Position numbers and translations under genes: made by a program. Shown piece after piece: positions 35,099 to 45,649 of a stretch of DNA of 64,000 nt (position 1 is its first letter; every line of letters begins with the position of its first letter). The DNA comes from Flabesymbios commensalis (Eukaryota; Annelida; Polychaeta; Terebellida; Flabelligeridae), in contig OZ024902.1 of assembly GCA_964017125.1 (NCBI GenBank), forward strand, positions 39,149,780 to 39,213,779, given 5' to 3'. Below the pieces are notes generated by a model. The model was not told the DNA's origin, ran no database searches, and saw only the letters and a program-made list of their open reading frames with translations.

Positions 35099-35277
35099 TA
35101 GGTTAATTCACAGTTATTGGGAATGATGAGATCACTTATTACAAATGTTGGTCTCAATTAAGTTAAACAAATATGTGTAATTTTCACCAACTTGAAGCTA
35201 TGGGTCGCGGCAGCGAGACACAACTTCAAGTGGGGTGAACACTGAATTTTGCTGCGATTGGTGGTTATAGTGTTACG
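35099..35277 (-). mobile_element. T-E element, partial, reverse
   Basis: Body words GTTATTGGGAATGATGAG and AAATGTTGGTCTCAATTAAG, then the hairpin at 35180-35240 (CAACTTGAAGCTATGGGTCG ... GACACAACTTCAAGTGG). Confidence 0.6.
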
Positions 35278-35932
35278 TTAACCAAGTGTCATAAATATAG
35301 GACCTAACATTAAAGATATAGGCTATAGCATACACCTATTTTTGTGATATATTCGACATGATAGCAGCAAGTAATATAAAAGACGTTCTATCACCGCATT
35401 TGAATTGATTTATATGTATGGCCTACATGTATTTGTTTGCGATACACTACCGACGTTGGTCAGCGTATTAGTGGCAACAAGGTATGTGTCTTTGATCAAT
35501 ATCCTATGCATGTAAACCGAAATTCAGGTAGGATGCAAGCTAAATAAGATCACAATTACCCTCTCTACAAAGACCTGAACTGTGTATCACAATAGTCTAT
35601 TGTTACCCCTCACCTTGTATTATCACGCTCACTTGACCATTAAGTCATTATCATAAATGATAACAGGCATAAGTGTGTATACTCTTGTAGAGGCCTACTA
35701 CGTCTTTTTTATTGACTATATTCTTCAAATTCCATATCTTTGAATATTGTGCGACGAGAATAGGCTCACAAATAATAATTATTTGGTTGTATAAAAAATA
35801 TAATAAACCAAAAAGGCATACCTTGGTTTACCCCTAACCCCCCCATACTTTGTGGTGGATGCTCAGTAGACACGTTATAATATAAAAAGACTGCTGCTTT
35901 TGAAATCTGCACCTTCATAATTATTTGATCAA
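35278..35932. other. Spacer without gene
   Basis: GGCCTACTACGTCTTTTTTA near 35693 is similar to GGCCTACTACGTCTCTGTTA near 42427, hinting at another low-copy repeat. Confidence 0.4.
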
Positions 35933-36178
35933 TTAAACCCTTTAACCGCCGGTGCCGCATATATTCGGGTTTTCATTTTTATTAGCACATTAAGTACCAC
36001 CTTTTAAACATGCTAAAGATAAAATGTGACAGCAATCAGCAATATTTGAAAACAGTTGACCTCCATTTTGTCAAATCTGAATAATTTTCACTCACTTGAA
36101 GGTGTGGATCGCGTCAGCGAGACACAACTTCAAGTAGGTGAAAATTCAGATTGAATATTTTGGTGGTTAAAGGGTTAA
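35933..36178. mobile_element. T-C element (hairpin at right)
   Basis: TTAA, CCCTTTAACCGCCGGTGCCG start and GGTGGTTAAAGGGTTAA end. The hairpin lies near the right end, opposite to 30885-31126, with GTGTGGATCGCGTCAGCGAG at its apex. Confidence 0.88.
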
Positions 36179-36602
36179 AACTTTAAAGTGCCAAGCACGA
36201 TAATCGTTAGTAGCCTTTTTGTTTGTCCTTAAAATAAGGCAATTTGAAGAATTGGTCAGACCGACTTGTTTTGATTCAAATTGTACAAAAAAAAATTGTA
36301 AAAATGTATTTGTCAGGTGGGTGAATGTCTCCTTTTGAAATAATCAGTGTCTTTATTCAAACATATGTTGTGGCTGCATGTGTTGGAGTAGCTATTTTGA
36401 GTGCCTTGCAGGATTTGCAATATAGATTAGGATTTTCCGTTTTCAGAATTCGCATAATTTATGAAACTAGTATTGTCGTTTCTTTCTCTGTATTTAAGTG
36501 TTTTTATGTCTAGGAGCTGATTGTATTTCACTCGTTGAAAATTTCTTGTGGTCAAATATAAATACATTTTTCCACATATTATTCAGGAAGCATTTCAAGA
36601 GT
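36179..36602. other. Spacer without gene
   Basis: Nothing recognised. Confidence 0.35.
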
Positions 36603-36785
36603 TTAACCCTTACAGCGCGGGAATCGACTGGGACTTCAGAATCTGACGTACATACCCGCACTGTAAGAGTAAAATATTTATAGGCCTAATGGCCGTCGAT
36701 CCACAACATAGGTATTCAAATTAATCGGAAAGAGCTAACACTTTTAAAATGATTTCAAATTGAAAAAACCTTTAGTCTCCATGAT
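36603..36785 (-). mobile_element. T-D element, reverse
   Basis: TTAACCCTTACAGCGCGGG start, hairpin turn TTCAGAATCTGACGTA, partner arm CCCGCACTGTAAGAG, then body words TAGGTATTCAAATTAAT and AGAGCTAACA in reverse of the copy at 11934. Confidence 0.65.
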
Positions 36786-37144
36786 TTACTGATAATTTTT
36801 TAAGGAGTTTAAATCAGTTTCAAACTGCACGGGAGGTTGTGTAGTGATCAGACTCGACCAGCAGTGTAATGAGCTGTTATTGCGCACAAATTATTTTCAA
36901 AAATCCAAGTTGACTTGGAATGTATCGTTCCCCTCTATGTAAATTAATTAGGGTTGACTGATCAGAGGAGCTCTGTGAGGAAAATGAAACGAGAAGAATT
37001 CGTGCCGATTACAATAGTTGCGTTCATAATAACCGTGTGTCTCTGCTACATTCCAATATATATAACAATGTAAATTATTAGTGTCCGCTATACCATATTC
37101 AACACAAGAAAAGACCCCGCGTCCCCCATCAGCCATAAAGATGT
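36786..37144. other. Spacer without gene
   Basis: Nothing recognised. Confidence 0.35.
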
Positions 37145-37170
37145 ATGTGCCACTCAATGGAGTGGCACAT
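37145..37170. repeat. Perfect 11-bp-stem hairpin
   Basis: ATGTGCCACTC and GAGTGGCACAT around AATG. Confidence 0.7.
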
Positions 37171-37245
37171 AAAGCTCTCTGGCTGACATGGAAACAAACA
37201 AAATTACGCGTCGCTCACCGACCAGTCACACAATGAAAACACGTT

Positions 37246-37475
37246 TTAATCCTTGAAGCGCTAAAATATTTTTTATATAAACCAAGAGACCAAAGGGTTG
37301 TTTCAATTTGCAATCATGCAGAAATGTCTTAGTTAGCTCTTTCTGTCCCATTTGAATACCAATGTTATCATGGGTCTACGGCTATTAAAAATATTTTGCT
37401 CTTTCAGTGCGGGGATCGACTTTAGGCGTCCGAATCTGACGTCTAAAATCGGTCCTCGCACTGAAAAGGTGAACC
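37246..37475 (+). mobile_element. T-D element
   Basis: Begins TTAATCCTTGAAGCGCTAAA. Body words AAATGTCTTAGTTAGCTC and ATTTGAATACC follow. The hairpin arm CAGTGCGGGGATCGACTTTA pairs with TAAAATCGGTCCTCGCACTG around a CGAATCTGACG turn. The right TTAA is not intact. Confidence 0.72.
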
Positions 37476-37869
37476 CTCATGATGCATATTTTTTATCTCA
37501 CAAGAATGACTTAATTTCCAAATACCTAGGGGTTTTAGAACAATTTTTTTTATAGAACTGTTTTAATAATAACAAGACTACATAAGTCCAGGAGCTCCCG
37601 CTCCGAATTAGAATTTGATTTAAGCAATTTTGTGTAGGGTCATTAATGTAGTCCTAGGCTAGGACAAAAATCAAGACGCAAGACAACTAGGTCTAAGAAG
37701 CTCAGTCTAATAATAAGAGAGGAACTAGACAGTCTGTCAGAGATTGCAAACCTCCAGTGAAATTAATAATCCTAATCAGTATCCCAGTAATGGTCTACCT
37801 ATCTGGCACGGTTTACCCGATATCAGGCCAATCGAGGTAACTGATAGCTGATTTACGGTCATTTTGAAT
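37476..37869. other. Spacer without gene
   Basis: Nothing recognised. Confidence 0.35.
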
Positions 37870-39600
37870 TCGATATAAGCTAGTTAAAAAATTAAGGGTG
37901 CATCTTCCCCCGAAACCACAAATTTTGTTTTAGAGTAATGAACTAGCATCTAACACAATTTGCTAAATATTGGGCATGTGAAAGTAAATAATGGCCGATA
38001 GGGGGCCATTTTGAATTTGATCGATTCAGAATTTTTCAAGATGCATCCTCAGCTGAAATCTCACATTTCATTCTATAGTAATCGTCTAGCCATCTAGCAC
38101 GGTTTACCAAATATCGGGCATGTGAAAGTGAATAATGGCCAATAGGCGGCCATTTTGAATTTGATCGAGTCTAATTTTTTCTTCAAGATGCATTCTCTCC
38201 TGAAATCTCACATTTTGTTTTATAGTAATGATCTAGCCATCTAGCACGGTTTACCAAATAACGGCCATGTGAAAGTGAATAATGGCCTAAAGGCGGCCAT
38301 TTTGAATTTGATCAAGTCGAAATTTTCCAAGGTGCATCCTCAGCTGAAATCTCACATTTCGTTCTATAGTAATGGTCTAGCCATCTTGCACGGTTTACCA
38401 AATATCAGCCATGTGAAAGTGAATAATGGCCTAAAGGCGGCCATTTTGAATTTGATCAAGTCGAAATTTTTTAGGATGCATCCTCTCCTGAAATCTCACA
38501 TTTTGTTTTATAGTAATGGTCTAGCCATCTAGTACGGTTACCAAATAACGACTATGTGAAAGTGAATGATGGCCGATAGGCGGCCATTTTGAATTTGATC
38601 GAGTCAATTTTTTGCAAGATGAATCCTCTCCTGAAATCTCACATTTTGTTTTATAGTAATGTTCCAGCTATCTAACACGGTTTACCAAATATCAGCAATG
38701 TGAAAGTAAATAGTGGCCAATAGGCGGCCATTTTGAATTCGATTGAGTCGAAAGTTTTTAAAAGGCATCCTCTCCCGAAACGTCACATTTTGTTTTATAG
38801 TAATGGTCTAGCTATCTAGCACGGTTAACCTGATATCAGGCCTATCGAGGTAAATAATGCTCATTGTCGGCCATTTTGAATTCGTAAGTTAAACATTTTC
38901 AGGGTGCATCCTCTCCCGAAAACTCTTTGTTTTATAGTAATGGTCTAACCATCTAGCACGATTTACCAAATATCGGCCATGTAAAAATAAATAATGGCCG
39001 AAAAGGCGGCCATTTTGAATTTGATCAAGTCATTTTTTTTCAAGATGCATCCTCATTTGAAATCTCAACTTTCGTTTTATAGTAATGGTCTAGCCATCTA
39101 GCACGGTTTACCAAATATCGGCCATGTGAAAGTGAATAATGGCCGATTGGCGGCCATTTTGAACTTGGTCGCGTTGATTTTTTTTCAAAATGCATCCTCT
39201 CATGAAACCTTACAATTTGTTTTATAGTAATGGTGTAGATATCTTGAGCGGTTTTCATGATATTCCACAATATCAGGCCTGTCGAGGTGAATAATGGCCG
39301 ATAGGCGGCCATTTTGAATTTTATCAACTTGAAATTTTTCAAGATGCATCCTCTCCTGAAACCTTACAATTTGTTTTATAGTAATGGTGTAGCTATATTG
39401 AGCGGTTTTCGTGATATTCAGCAATATCAGGCCTGTCGAGGTGAATAATGGCCGATAGGCGGCCATTTTTAATTTTATCGACTTGAAATTTTTCAAGATG
39501 CATCCTCTCCTGAAACCTCACAATTTGTCTTATTGTAATGGTGTAGCTATCTTGAGCGGTTTTCATGATATTCCGCAAAATCTTTCAGTCGGATTTACCG
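37870..39600. repeat. 144-bp tandem array, about 12 units
   Basis: GGCGGCCATTTTGAATTTGA recurs with 143-147-bp spacing from about 38145 to 39149, then with about 155-bp spacing for the last two or three units. The later units have an AGCGGTTTTCxTGATATTC insertion-like segment. Shared words: GATGCATCCTCTCCTGAAA, TTTTATAGTAATGGTCTAGC and CACGGTTTACCAAATATC. There are no unique spacers, so this is not a CRISPR array. Confidence 0.93.
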
Positions 39601-39870
39601 ATGTTATAAATTAGATCAAAGTGCTGGGTCAACTTCAAGGTCAAGGTCCACAAACCAGAAAAGGCACAACTAGGGCCCAGTACTTTTCGAGATCTGCTCC
39701 GGAAACGAAGTGTGCGTCAAAACGTCTAAATAGGTCATAGTTCTGAACCAAAAGTAGGTCAAAGTTCATATACCCCAAAAGGCTCAACTAGACCCCCTAG
39801 GGGTGTTGTGTGTAAAATTAGAAGACAATCGGACAAGTACTTTCAGAGATATGCTCCGGAAACGTATTGA
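39601..39870. repeat. Two units of a second repeat
   Basis: GCTCCGGAAACG occurs at about 39695 and 39854. It is preceded each time by CAAGGTC- or GTAGGTCAAAGTTCA-type sequence and a GTACTTTxxGAGAT word. It follows directly on the 144-bp array. Confidence 0.6.
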
Positions 39871-40740
39871 ATTCAGATTAAAAATATTTCAACCTGTCCA
39901 TTATCCACCTGGAAGTAACCCACATACCAAAAATTGTTATCCTAGCTTATTTTCTTACAAAGTTATAGGCAAAAGAAGAGGTAAAAAAACGGAGGCGGAA
40001 TCCATAGCTCCCTCCGTCTCACCTACGGTGATGGCGGGAGCTAATTACAATTTTTTTTTTCATTATTTGCCATCCACTTCACGCAACTTCCTCCACTACG
40101 GCTTGTGGTGGGTGAAGATGATGATGGTAAATTCAGGCTTCAAAGCGTTACGAGATTGGTCATGTTAATAGAAATGCATTTTATGATTATTATTTTATCA
40201 ATTAGTCATAACTTCTCCGGCGCAAACAGGAACTTGTGGCGTGTTATTGCCGAGCTAATCTCAGCTAACCTGTTTATTGGAAACGAATGGCAATATAAGC
40301 CTGACAAATATCTCCCCTTGGAAATATATATCTCCCCGCCTGAGATGTAACTATGGTAACGCTGGGCTCTGTTGACCTACTTTGTCCTGACTGGCATGGT
40401 TTCTGCAGCATTGGGAATTTCTCTTTTGATGTGGATAATCACATGTCGTAATTGTCTCGCATTTTCACATTCCATCTGATAATTGACCTGAAATAATCCG
40501 GATTCATTGACCCTTTGCGCCTCGCAGGTGACGCAGAAATCGTGTGAAATCTAGATGCGCACCGCGGGTGTCAGGGGGTCGGAGGCAGTGTGATGCGGCC
40601 GTCTCTGAGAAATTAATCAACAAACCTGGCCGTAAAACGCCACGTTGAGCTGACGATTTATTTTCCTGATACATGCCGTAATGAGGAAGAGGGGCGATCT
40701 GTGCAAACCTCCCTTCCTCTGCCAGGACCAGGATTAAGAC
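39871..40740. other. Unique island without repeats
   Basis: No repeat words. Moderately GC-rich toward 40500-40740. Open frames are short and motif-free. The stretch GCCGAGCTAATCTCAGCTAA to CTCCCCGCCTGAGATG and the one around GAGAAATTAATCAACAAACC look like constrained non-coding sequence, but only comparison can show it. Confidence 0.3.
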
Positions 40741-40920
40741 TGCCCTTTAACCTTTCGAGTGCTAATCGCTACAAAACAGTAATCGACATAATTATATTCT
40801 GATTCAAAGTGAACATATATAATTATTTTTTACCCGCTTAAAGTTGTGTGTCTCGATAGCGAGACACAACTTTTAGTGGGTAAACAAATCACTTCTGCAG
40901 TGTCTCTGCCGCAGATCGAT
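40741..40920. mobile_element. Diverged TTAA-type element with extended hairpin
   Basis: CCCTTTAACCTTTCGAGTGC at the left. The hairpin at 40831-40884 is ACCCGCTTAAAGTTGTGTG, TCTCGATAGCGAGA and CACAACTTTTAGTGGGT. Here the inner part is fully paired (TCTCG with CGAGA), unlike other copies. Confidence 0.6.
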
Positions 40921-41498
40921 GTCTGTATCTGTATGTTACGTGGCAGTACGCACTATTGCCAATCAGTCTTATTGAAATAACACAACAACACTTGAAAAAA
41001 GAATATCACAGGCAACACTTGTGTATGTGTATATTTAATATTTTATTATTCAAAAATGTATTTGTGCACTCGAAGTTCAATCAGTATAATTTATATAATT
41101 AATATATAAAAACGCTCATTCAAACGGCCCCAAGTGTGGTACTATATTTCAAACCATTCTTACTCCGTTAATTTCGTTATAATTTAAAGTCACTAAACAA
41201 CGCATGTGAGTGGTTGGAGGAGAGTACCATACTTGGGTCGTTCAAACGATGACAGTAACAGTGACAATGTGAAGTTTGAACCCAACTATACAAATTATAC
41301 TGTTGAAATTGTTTTATGTTTTATCAGAGCTTTTTGATTTCAGCTTCTTATGGAATGTGATACGCATTTAGCAGACTATAACAAAAATCTATAAAACAAA
41401 CTGAAATAAGCACACGTTCTACATAGACAAAGTACAACACCATTTGCTCCACGCTTATTATCTCCACATCGTTGCGTATCATTGTCCGAACATAACTG
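40921..41498. other. Spacer without gene
   Basis: AT-rich. Nothing recognised. Confidence 0.35.
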
Positions 41499-41578
41499 TA
41501 CTGCCCTGCAAAATCAAAAATAGTAACTGCCCTCTTTTCAATTAATCAGTTACTGCTGTTTGCTAAGACACTGCAGTG
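41499..41578. repeat. HP-A palindrome, diverged
   Basis: TACTGCCCTGCAAAATC start and GCTAAGACACTGCAGTG end. TAGTAACTGC and CAGTTACTGC remain in the arms. Confidence 0.7.
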
Positions 41579-41790
41579 TAAATGATCGGAGAGGAAGGAA
41601 CATCTTCACAATGAATAACATCACATTAGTCTAGTTTACTGCTGTTCCTCCCCTGGCCAATTTACATGTGAGAAACTAAGAAATACGTCAGTTCAGCGGC
41701 GGCTGACAGCTACGCACATGCAACGTTGAATAGGCGCACTTTGTACAGAACACTGTGACTGTGTCAATAGCCAATAGTTGCAATCACAGC

Positions 41791-41871
41791 AATACGTGCA
41801 AAGACAAACAGCAGTAACTGCTTAGTTTTCAAGTAAGCAGTTACTGCTGTTTGTCTTTGCATCTCAGAATG
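41791..41871. repeat. HP-A palindrome, near perfect
   Basis: TGCAAAGACAAACAGCAGTA and its exact complement around CTTAGTTTTCAAG. Confidence 0.88.
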
Positions 41872-42110
41872 GTTCAGTTGAGAAAATCACTCACACTCAT
41901 ACTACTCTATGAAACAATAAAATTGAATTGAATTCAATTGATTTGGTGAACTATATATACAACTAAAATGAAATATTAGAAACATAAACAGTAACTCATT
42001 GATCATGACGATTTTATGCAACGATATGATTGAGGTGAAATCAGCGTTAAAATAAAACATATCATCGAATATAAAGTATAAATAATACTTATAGAGTATA
42101 GTACGAGTAT

Positions 42111-42190
42111 ACTGTCGTGCAGAGGCAAACAGTGGTAACTGTTCACTTGGAAAGTAAGCAGTTACTGCTGTTGGACTTTACGCGACAAAA
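42111..42190. repeat. HP-A palindrome
   Basis: ACTGTCGTGCAGAGGCAAAC start. The left arm reads AGTGGTAACTGTTC while the right has AAGCAGTTACTGCTG, so this copy has begun to mismatch. Confidence 0.75.
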
Positions 42191-42622
42191 CTGTACACGG
42201 TATCACAGACAAAAGTGGCGTGAATCAGATACAAGATATAAAAACAACATAATATGCTGCGACAACCTCTTCACAACGTTAGCCCAACGTATAAGCTAAC
42301 ATCTTGAATCGGTCGATAAACCTTGTTTTCTGAATGTTTTAAAACAACATAAATTATTCTATATTGTAATTCAGAAATCAATTAAAAGACTAGCAGGCAC
42401 AAAGGCACAAAACCAAAAATCAGTTAGGCCTACTACGTCTCTGTTATTGACCATTTATGAGAATCAGGCTGACTAAGAACAAAATGAGCTGTATACAGTG
42501 TGAAGGTGATGTGGAATGCATCATGAATTTTGGTTGTATTTGGTTGTAATAACCTCGAAGTATCATTGACAAAATAATCTCATTTAAAAGTCACCCCCAA
42601 GTCATTTTAACATATTTAATAG
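42191..42622. other. Spacer without gene
   Basis: Contains TAGGCCTACTACGTC at 42426. No gene. Confidence 0.35.
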
Positions 42623-42660
42623 CGGTGACGCTGGCCCAACATTGAACCAACATCAGTTGG
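42623..42660. repeat. HP-B arm fragment
   Basis: GACGCTGGCCCAACATTGAA and CCAACATCAG, half of the centre and one arm. Confidence 0.5.
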
Positions 42661-42880
42661 TTTTTTTTGGGTGGAGGAGGGGCGGGTGGCTTGATCGGGA
42701 TCATTTTAAATTCACAGACGCATGCCGCGCGACTAACAGGCGGACAGGATAATCGCACTCCCATATTAAAAATTTACCCGGACTTAGCGGTCAAAAGCCG
42801 AGATCACCAGCGGTCTGGGAAAGAGTAACCTGTTGCTTAGAGCTGTGATGCCAAACAAGAAGTTGCTGAGCCTTAGCCAA

Positions 42881-42939
42881 TTTTTCATTCGTTTGAAGCT
42901 GGAATTGCTGACGCAATTTCCAGCTTCAAATGACAAAAA
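42881..42939. repeat. Hairpin of T-F type
   Basis: GTTTGAAGCTGGAATTGC and GCAATTTCCAGCTTCAAATG around TGAC, with flanking TTTTTCATTC and GACAAAAA. This is the hairpin used by T-F at 53738. TTAGCCAA to its left and TTGGCTGA near 42980 could be the ends of another element. Confidence 0.7.
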
Positions 42940-43239
42940 ATAACCATTCTACGGCAACAAATATGTGCCTTGTACCGATTGGCTGAGGTTCGGCTGCCCA
43001 TATTTGTTTGTAAATTATGATCGTTCCTGATATAATGTTATAACAATATACTCAAGAGAGACTATTATTCTTTTGTTATACATCACCAAGTGGTGTCTTA
43101 GCCATGACTGTTTAGTGTGTGACAATTACTTACATCATTTTGTACAAATTGAGTTAGAACATGATGCCAGTGTGGCACATTTAAAGGGGCATTTCTCCTT
43201 CAAATGTACATTCTGTAAAGACAAAGGAAAAAGCTGATA
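42940..43239. other. Spacer downstream of candidate exon
   Basis: If the exon at 43374-43240 is real, this holds its 3' untranslated region. I cannot place a poly(A) site. Confidence 0.3.
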
Positions 43240-43374
43240 TTAAACGGCTATGGGCGCCACGTTTCTGGTTTTATTTGGACCCCAGTTGCCTCCATCTCTG
43301 CAATCAGTGCACAGTGCTTTCTGGATAAAGATGTGTCCCGCTACTCGTACACAGTGGACTACTCCTTTGTAGGC
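43240..43374 (-). CDS. Candidate terminal exon of an unrecognised gene
   Basis: The minus strand has a strong acceptor, a pyrimidine-rich stretch ending CTTTCTTTTCACAG, followed by an open 44-codon run to TAA. The peptide starts AYKGVVHCVRVAGHIFIQKA and ends NWGPNKTRNVAPIAV. It has three cysteines, one of them in the isolated position of HC and two in CTDC, and it looks like ordinary protein sequence. The exon would begin in phase 0. No upstream exon was found within reach, and I do not recognise the family. It could also be chance; the frame also stays open 54 bases upstream of the acceptor. Confidence 0.4.
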   Translation of the reverse strand, partial: AYKGVVHCVRVAGHIFIQKALCTDCRDGGNWGPNKTRNVAPIAV

Positions 43375-43476
43375 CTGTGAAAAGAAAGAAAGATTGACGG
43401 GATCGGCTGTGAAAAAAACCAATTCCATTCTTCTGGCAAATGTTATTTAGATAAATGTGAGATAAGAAGGCTGTTT

Positions 43477-43589
43477 TACTGCTCTGCAAAGCCAAAAAGC
43501 GGTATGTGCTTACTCTTCAAGTAAGCAGATCGGTGTGTGCTTACTTTTTTAATAAGCAGATACTGCTTTTTGGCTTTAAACGGCAGCAT
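43477..43589. repeat. HP-A palindrome with internally repeated arms
   Basis: Outer arms CAAAGCCAAAAAGCGGTA and TACTGCTTTTTGGCTTT enclose two GTGCTTACT...AAGCAGAT units, so the centre is duplicated. Confidence 0.7.
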
Positions 43590-44020
43590 CTAGATCCTCC
43601 TCGGCGGCAAGAAATGGTGGCTGGGCGCACCCTCAAACCTGCGCCGTCGTCTTCGCGGGATGGAGAGGCAGACAGTGTAGTCCCTGCAGAGTCTGGGCGG
43701 GAGAAAAAAGTTGGTTTACGGGCGTGTCCTTTGCGGAGAGCGGGTATTTCTTGTGAAGTTATGACTGCCGGTCACCACAATCTGACCGGCACAGTGTCCG
43801 GCGCGGCGGGCTGAGCTACGACGGAGCTGATCTCGCGGCCACGCCCGAGCCCACACACAGATGTAGTAGGCCTATATTACGTCCCTTCCCCCAAGAAAAC
43901 ACTAGCAACAACCCTAGATACGACCTGCCGTATAAATATTTATATCTCCCTCTTTTTGAAGAAACATTCAAACCAAAGAAAAGGCCACTGGAAAAAAGAT
44001 GGTTTGTGTGAGATGTTCAA
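43590..44020. other. GC-rich stretch without recognised gene
   Basis: High GC from about 43590 to 43860, including an inverted GTGTCCGGC/GCCGGTC word pair. It could be a promoter-like island for a minus-strand or plus-strand gene; I see no proof. Confidence 0.3.
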
Positions 44021-44253
44021 TTAACCCTTTAACCGCCGGTGCCGTCCATATTCGTTTTTCACATTTTTTATTAGCACATTACATATCAGCTTTTAAACCT
44101 GTTAAATTTAAAAAGTGACATTAATCAGCAAGATTTGAAATTTGTTGACCTCCATTTTGTCAAATCTGAATAATTTTCACTCACTTGTTGTGGATCGCGT
44201 CACTTGAAGTGGGTGAAAATTTCAATTGAATAATTTGACGGTTAAAGGGTTAA
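44021..44253. mobile_element. T-C element with altered hairpin
   Basis: TTAACCCTTTAACCGCCGG start and GACGGTTAAAGGGTTAA end, TTAA intact at both sides. The hairpin is shortened (CACTCACTTGTTGTGGATCG then CGTCACTTGAAGTGGGTG): one arm and the apex have been lost or rearranged. Confidence 0.85.
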
Positions 44254-44289
44254 ACCATAAAACGCTAAATTATAGAACTGATATTTTTA

Positions 44290-44338
44290 ACCACTTGAAG
44301 TTGTGTCTCGCTACCGCGACCCACACCTTCAAGTGAGT
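44290..44338. repeat. Solo T-C/T-E hairpin
   Basis: CCACTTGAAGTTGTGTCTCG ... CCCACACCTTCAAGTGAG. The element around it is not recognisable. Confidence 0.65.
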
Positions 44339-44403
44339 AAAAATAATTAAATATACACAATTTGAATCTACGCAAAAAGTCAATCTGGCAAATGTAGGTC
44401 TAA

Positions 44404-44646
44404 TTAACCCTTTAACCGCCGGTGCCGCATATATTCGGATTTTCATTTTTTATTAGCACATAAAGTACCACCTTTTAAACATGTTAAAGATAAAATGTGA
44501 CTATCAGCAATATTTGAAAACAGTTGACTTCCATTTTGTCAAATCTGAATAATTTTCACTCACTTGAAGTTGTGGTTCGCGTCAGCGAGACACAACTTCA
44601 AGTGGGTGAAAATTCATATTGAATAATTTGGCGGTTAAAGGGTTAA
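44404..44646. mobile_element. T-C element, best preserved
   Basis: TTAACCCTTTAACCGCCGG start and TTGGCGGTTAAAGGGTTAA end. The terminal inverted repeats agree over about 14 bp. The hairpin sits near the right end (CACTCACTTGAAGTTGTG ... CACAACTTCAAGTGGGTG). 243 bp. Confidence 0.92.
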
Positions 44647-44710
44647 TGCTAATTTTTCATTTCAGTTTGAACAATAAAAATGAAGGACAAAAACGGCTAT
44701 AGATAACACT

Positions 44711-44860
44711 AACACCCTTTTCACGTTCAGTTATCTTATTTAAATTTTCACCCACTTGAAGTTGTGTCTCGCTACCGCGACCCACAACTTCAAGTGGGTG
44801 ACAATTGCTCATTTTGTTTTAGTTTGAGAACAATTATTTGCAAATATCTTTATTTTTCTA
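44711..44860. mobile_element. T-E element, partial
   Basis: AACACCCTTTTCACG at the left, then TTATCTTATTTAAATTTTCA leading into a perfect copy of the hairpin at 44744-44804 and the body word GAACAATTATTTGCAAAT. Confidence 0.6.
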
Positions 44861-45020
44861 CCTTGCCTGGGGAAGCCTCCGGGATCAAGCGTCATATCTT
44901 GCCTAGGGGAGATGTTAATCAAATAAATCAATTTGGGAGATGTTTATTAACGAGATGTTTATTTTTCATAAACATAATTGTTCTGCTGAGTTCTTGAAAT
45001 GGAATTAGCAATTACAGCCG

Positions 45021-45649
45021 TAACCCTTTCAAGCCTGAATTTACCATTGCCATCTTCATCCACTACAAGCCGCGAATTGCTGTCGCAATTCTCTACTTGT
45101 AGTAGATGAAGATAAATGGTGATAATGGTGAGTTCTTATATAGCGCACATACAATGCTCTGTGCGCTTCACACATATTACCCCTGGTCACTGGACCTGTT
45201 CATTCGTGTACCATTTCAACTCCCTTTTTGGAGCATACAGCACTTGCAGCCATTTCGGCGCTAGGAACTAGTCGCACACATTGCCATCTCTGTCCTACCA
45301 GGTACTCATTCACACCTGAGTCAAGTGAAGCATGTGAGGGTAAAGTGCCTTCCCTAAGGACACAACATCGAAATAATGTCCCAGCTTTGAGAGGGGAGAA
45401 ACATGATATTTCTCTGAAAATCCTGCACCAAGCGGGATTCGAAACCGCACGGCAGGCAGTGACATTGGCAAAGCTCCGCGCTCTAGCCATTACGCCACGT
45501 CCCTCTCTAAGATGATTTAAAGTGTGTGAACAAATTAGGAAAATTAACATGTATTAGTAAACCAGTTTCCTGTAAATTTTCCTTAATTAAGTGTGTTTTC
45601 GAGGATGTGAAATGATGCTTTAATGCATAGTGAGGGCTTGAAGGGTTAA
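45021..45649. mobile_element. T-G element split by a SINE
   Basis: TAACCCTTTCAAGCCTG start and AGGGCTTGAAGGGTTAA end. The hairpin CATCCACTACAAGCCGCG, AATTGCTGTCGCAATT, CTACTTGTAGTAGATG lies near the left end. The right half resumes at 45514 after a 395-bp insertion. Confidence 0.85.
45109..45513 (-). mobile_element. Long tRNA-derived SINE
   Basis: On the minus strand: tRNA-like head with A-box GTGGCGTAATGGCTAGAGCG and B-box GTGCGGTTTCGAATCCCGC, then a body containing GTTGTGTCCTTAGGGAAGGC. That word resembles the widespread TTGCCCAAGGACACAAC domain of metazoan SINEs. AAGAT flanks both sides (45109-45113 and 45509-45513) and fits a short target duplication inside the T-G element. It ends near TATATAAGAACTCACC. 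Confidence 0.75.

Noticed and set aside
37870-39600. CRISPR-like regular spacing
   Set aside because: Units are whole-length tandem repeats with no unique spacers, in an animal genome.
45200-45550. Frames of 95 and 116 codons
   Set aside because: They fall on the SINE inside the T-G element.
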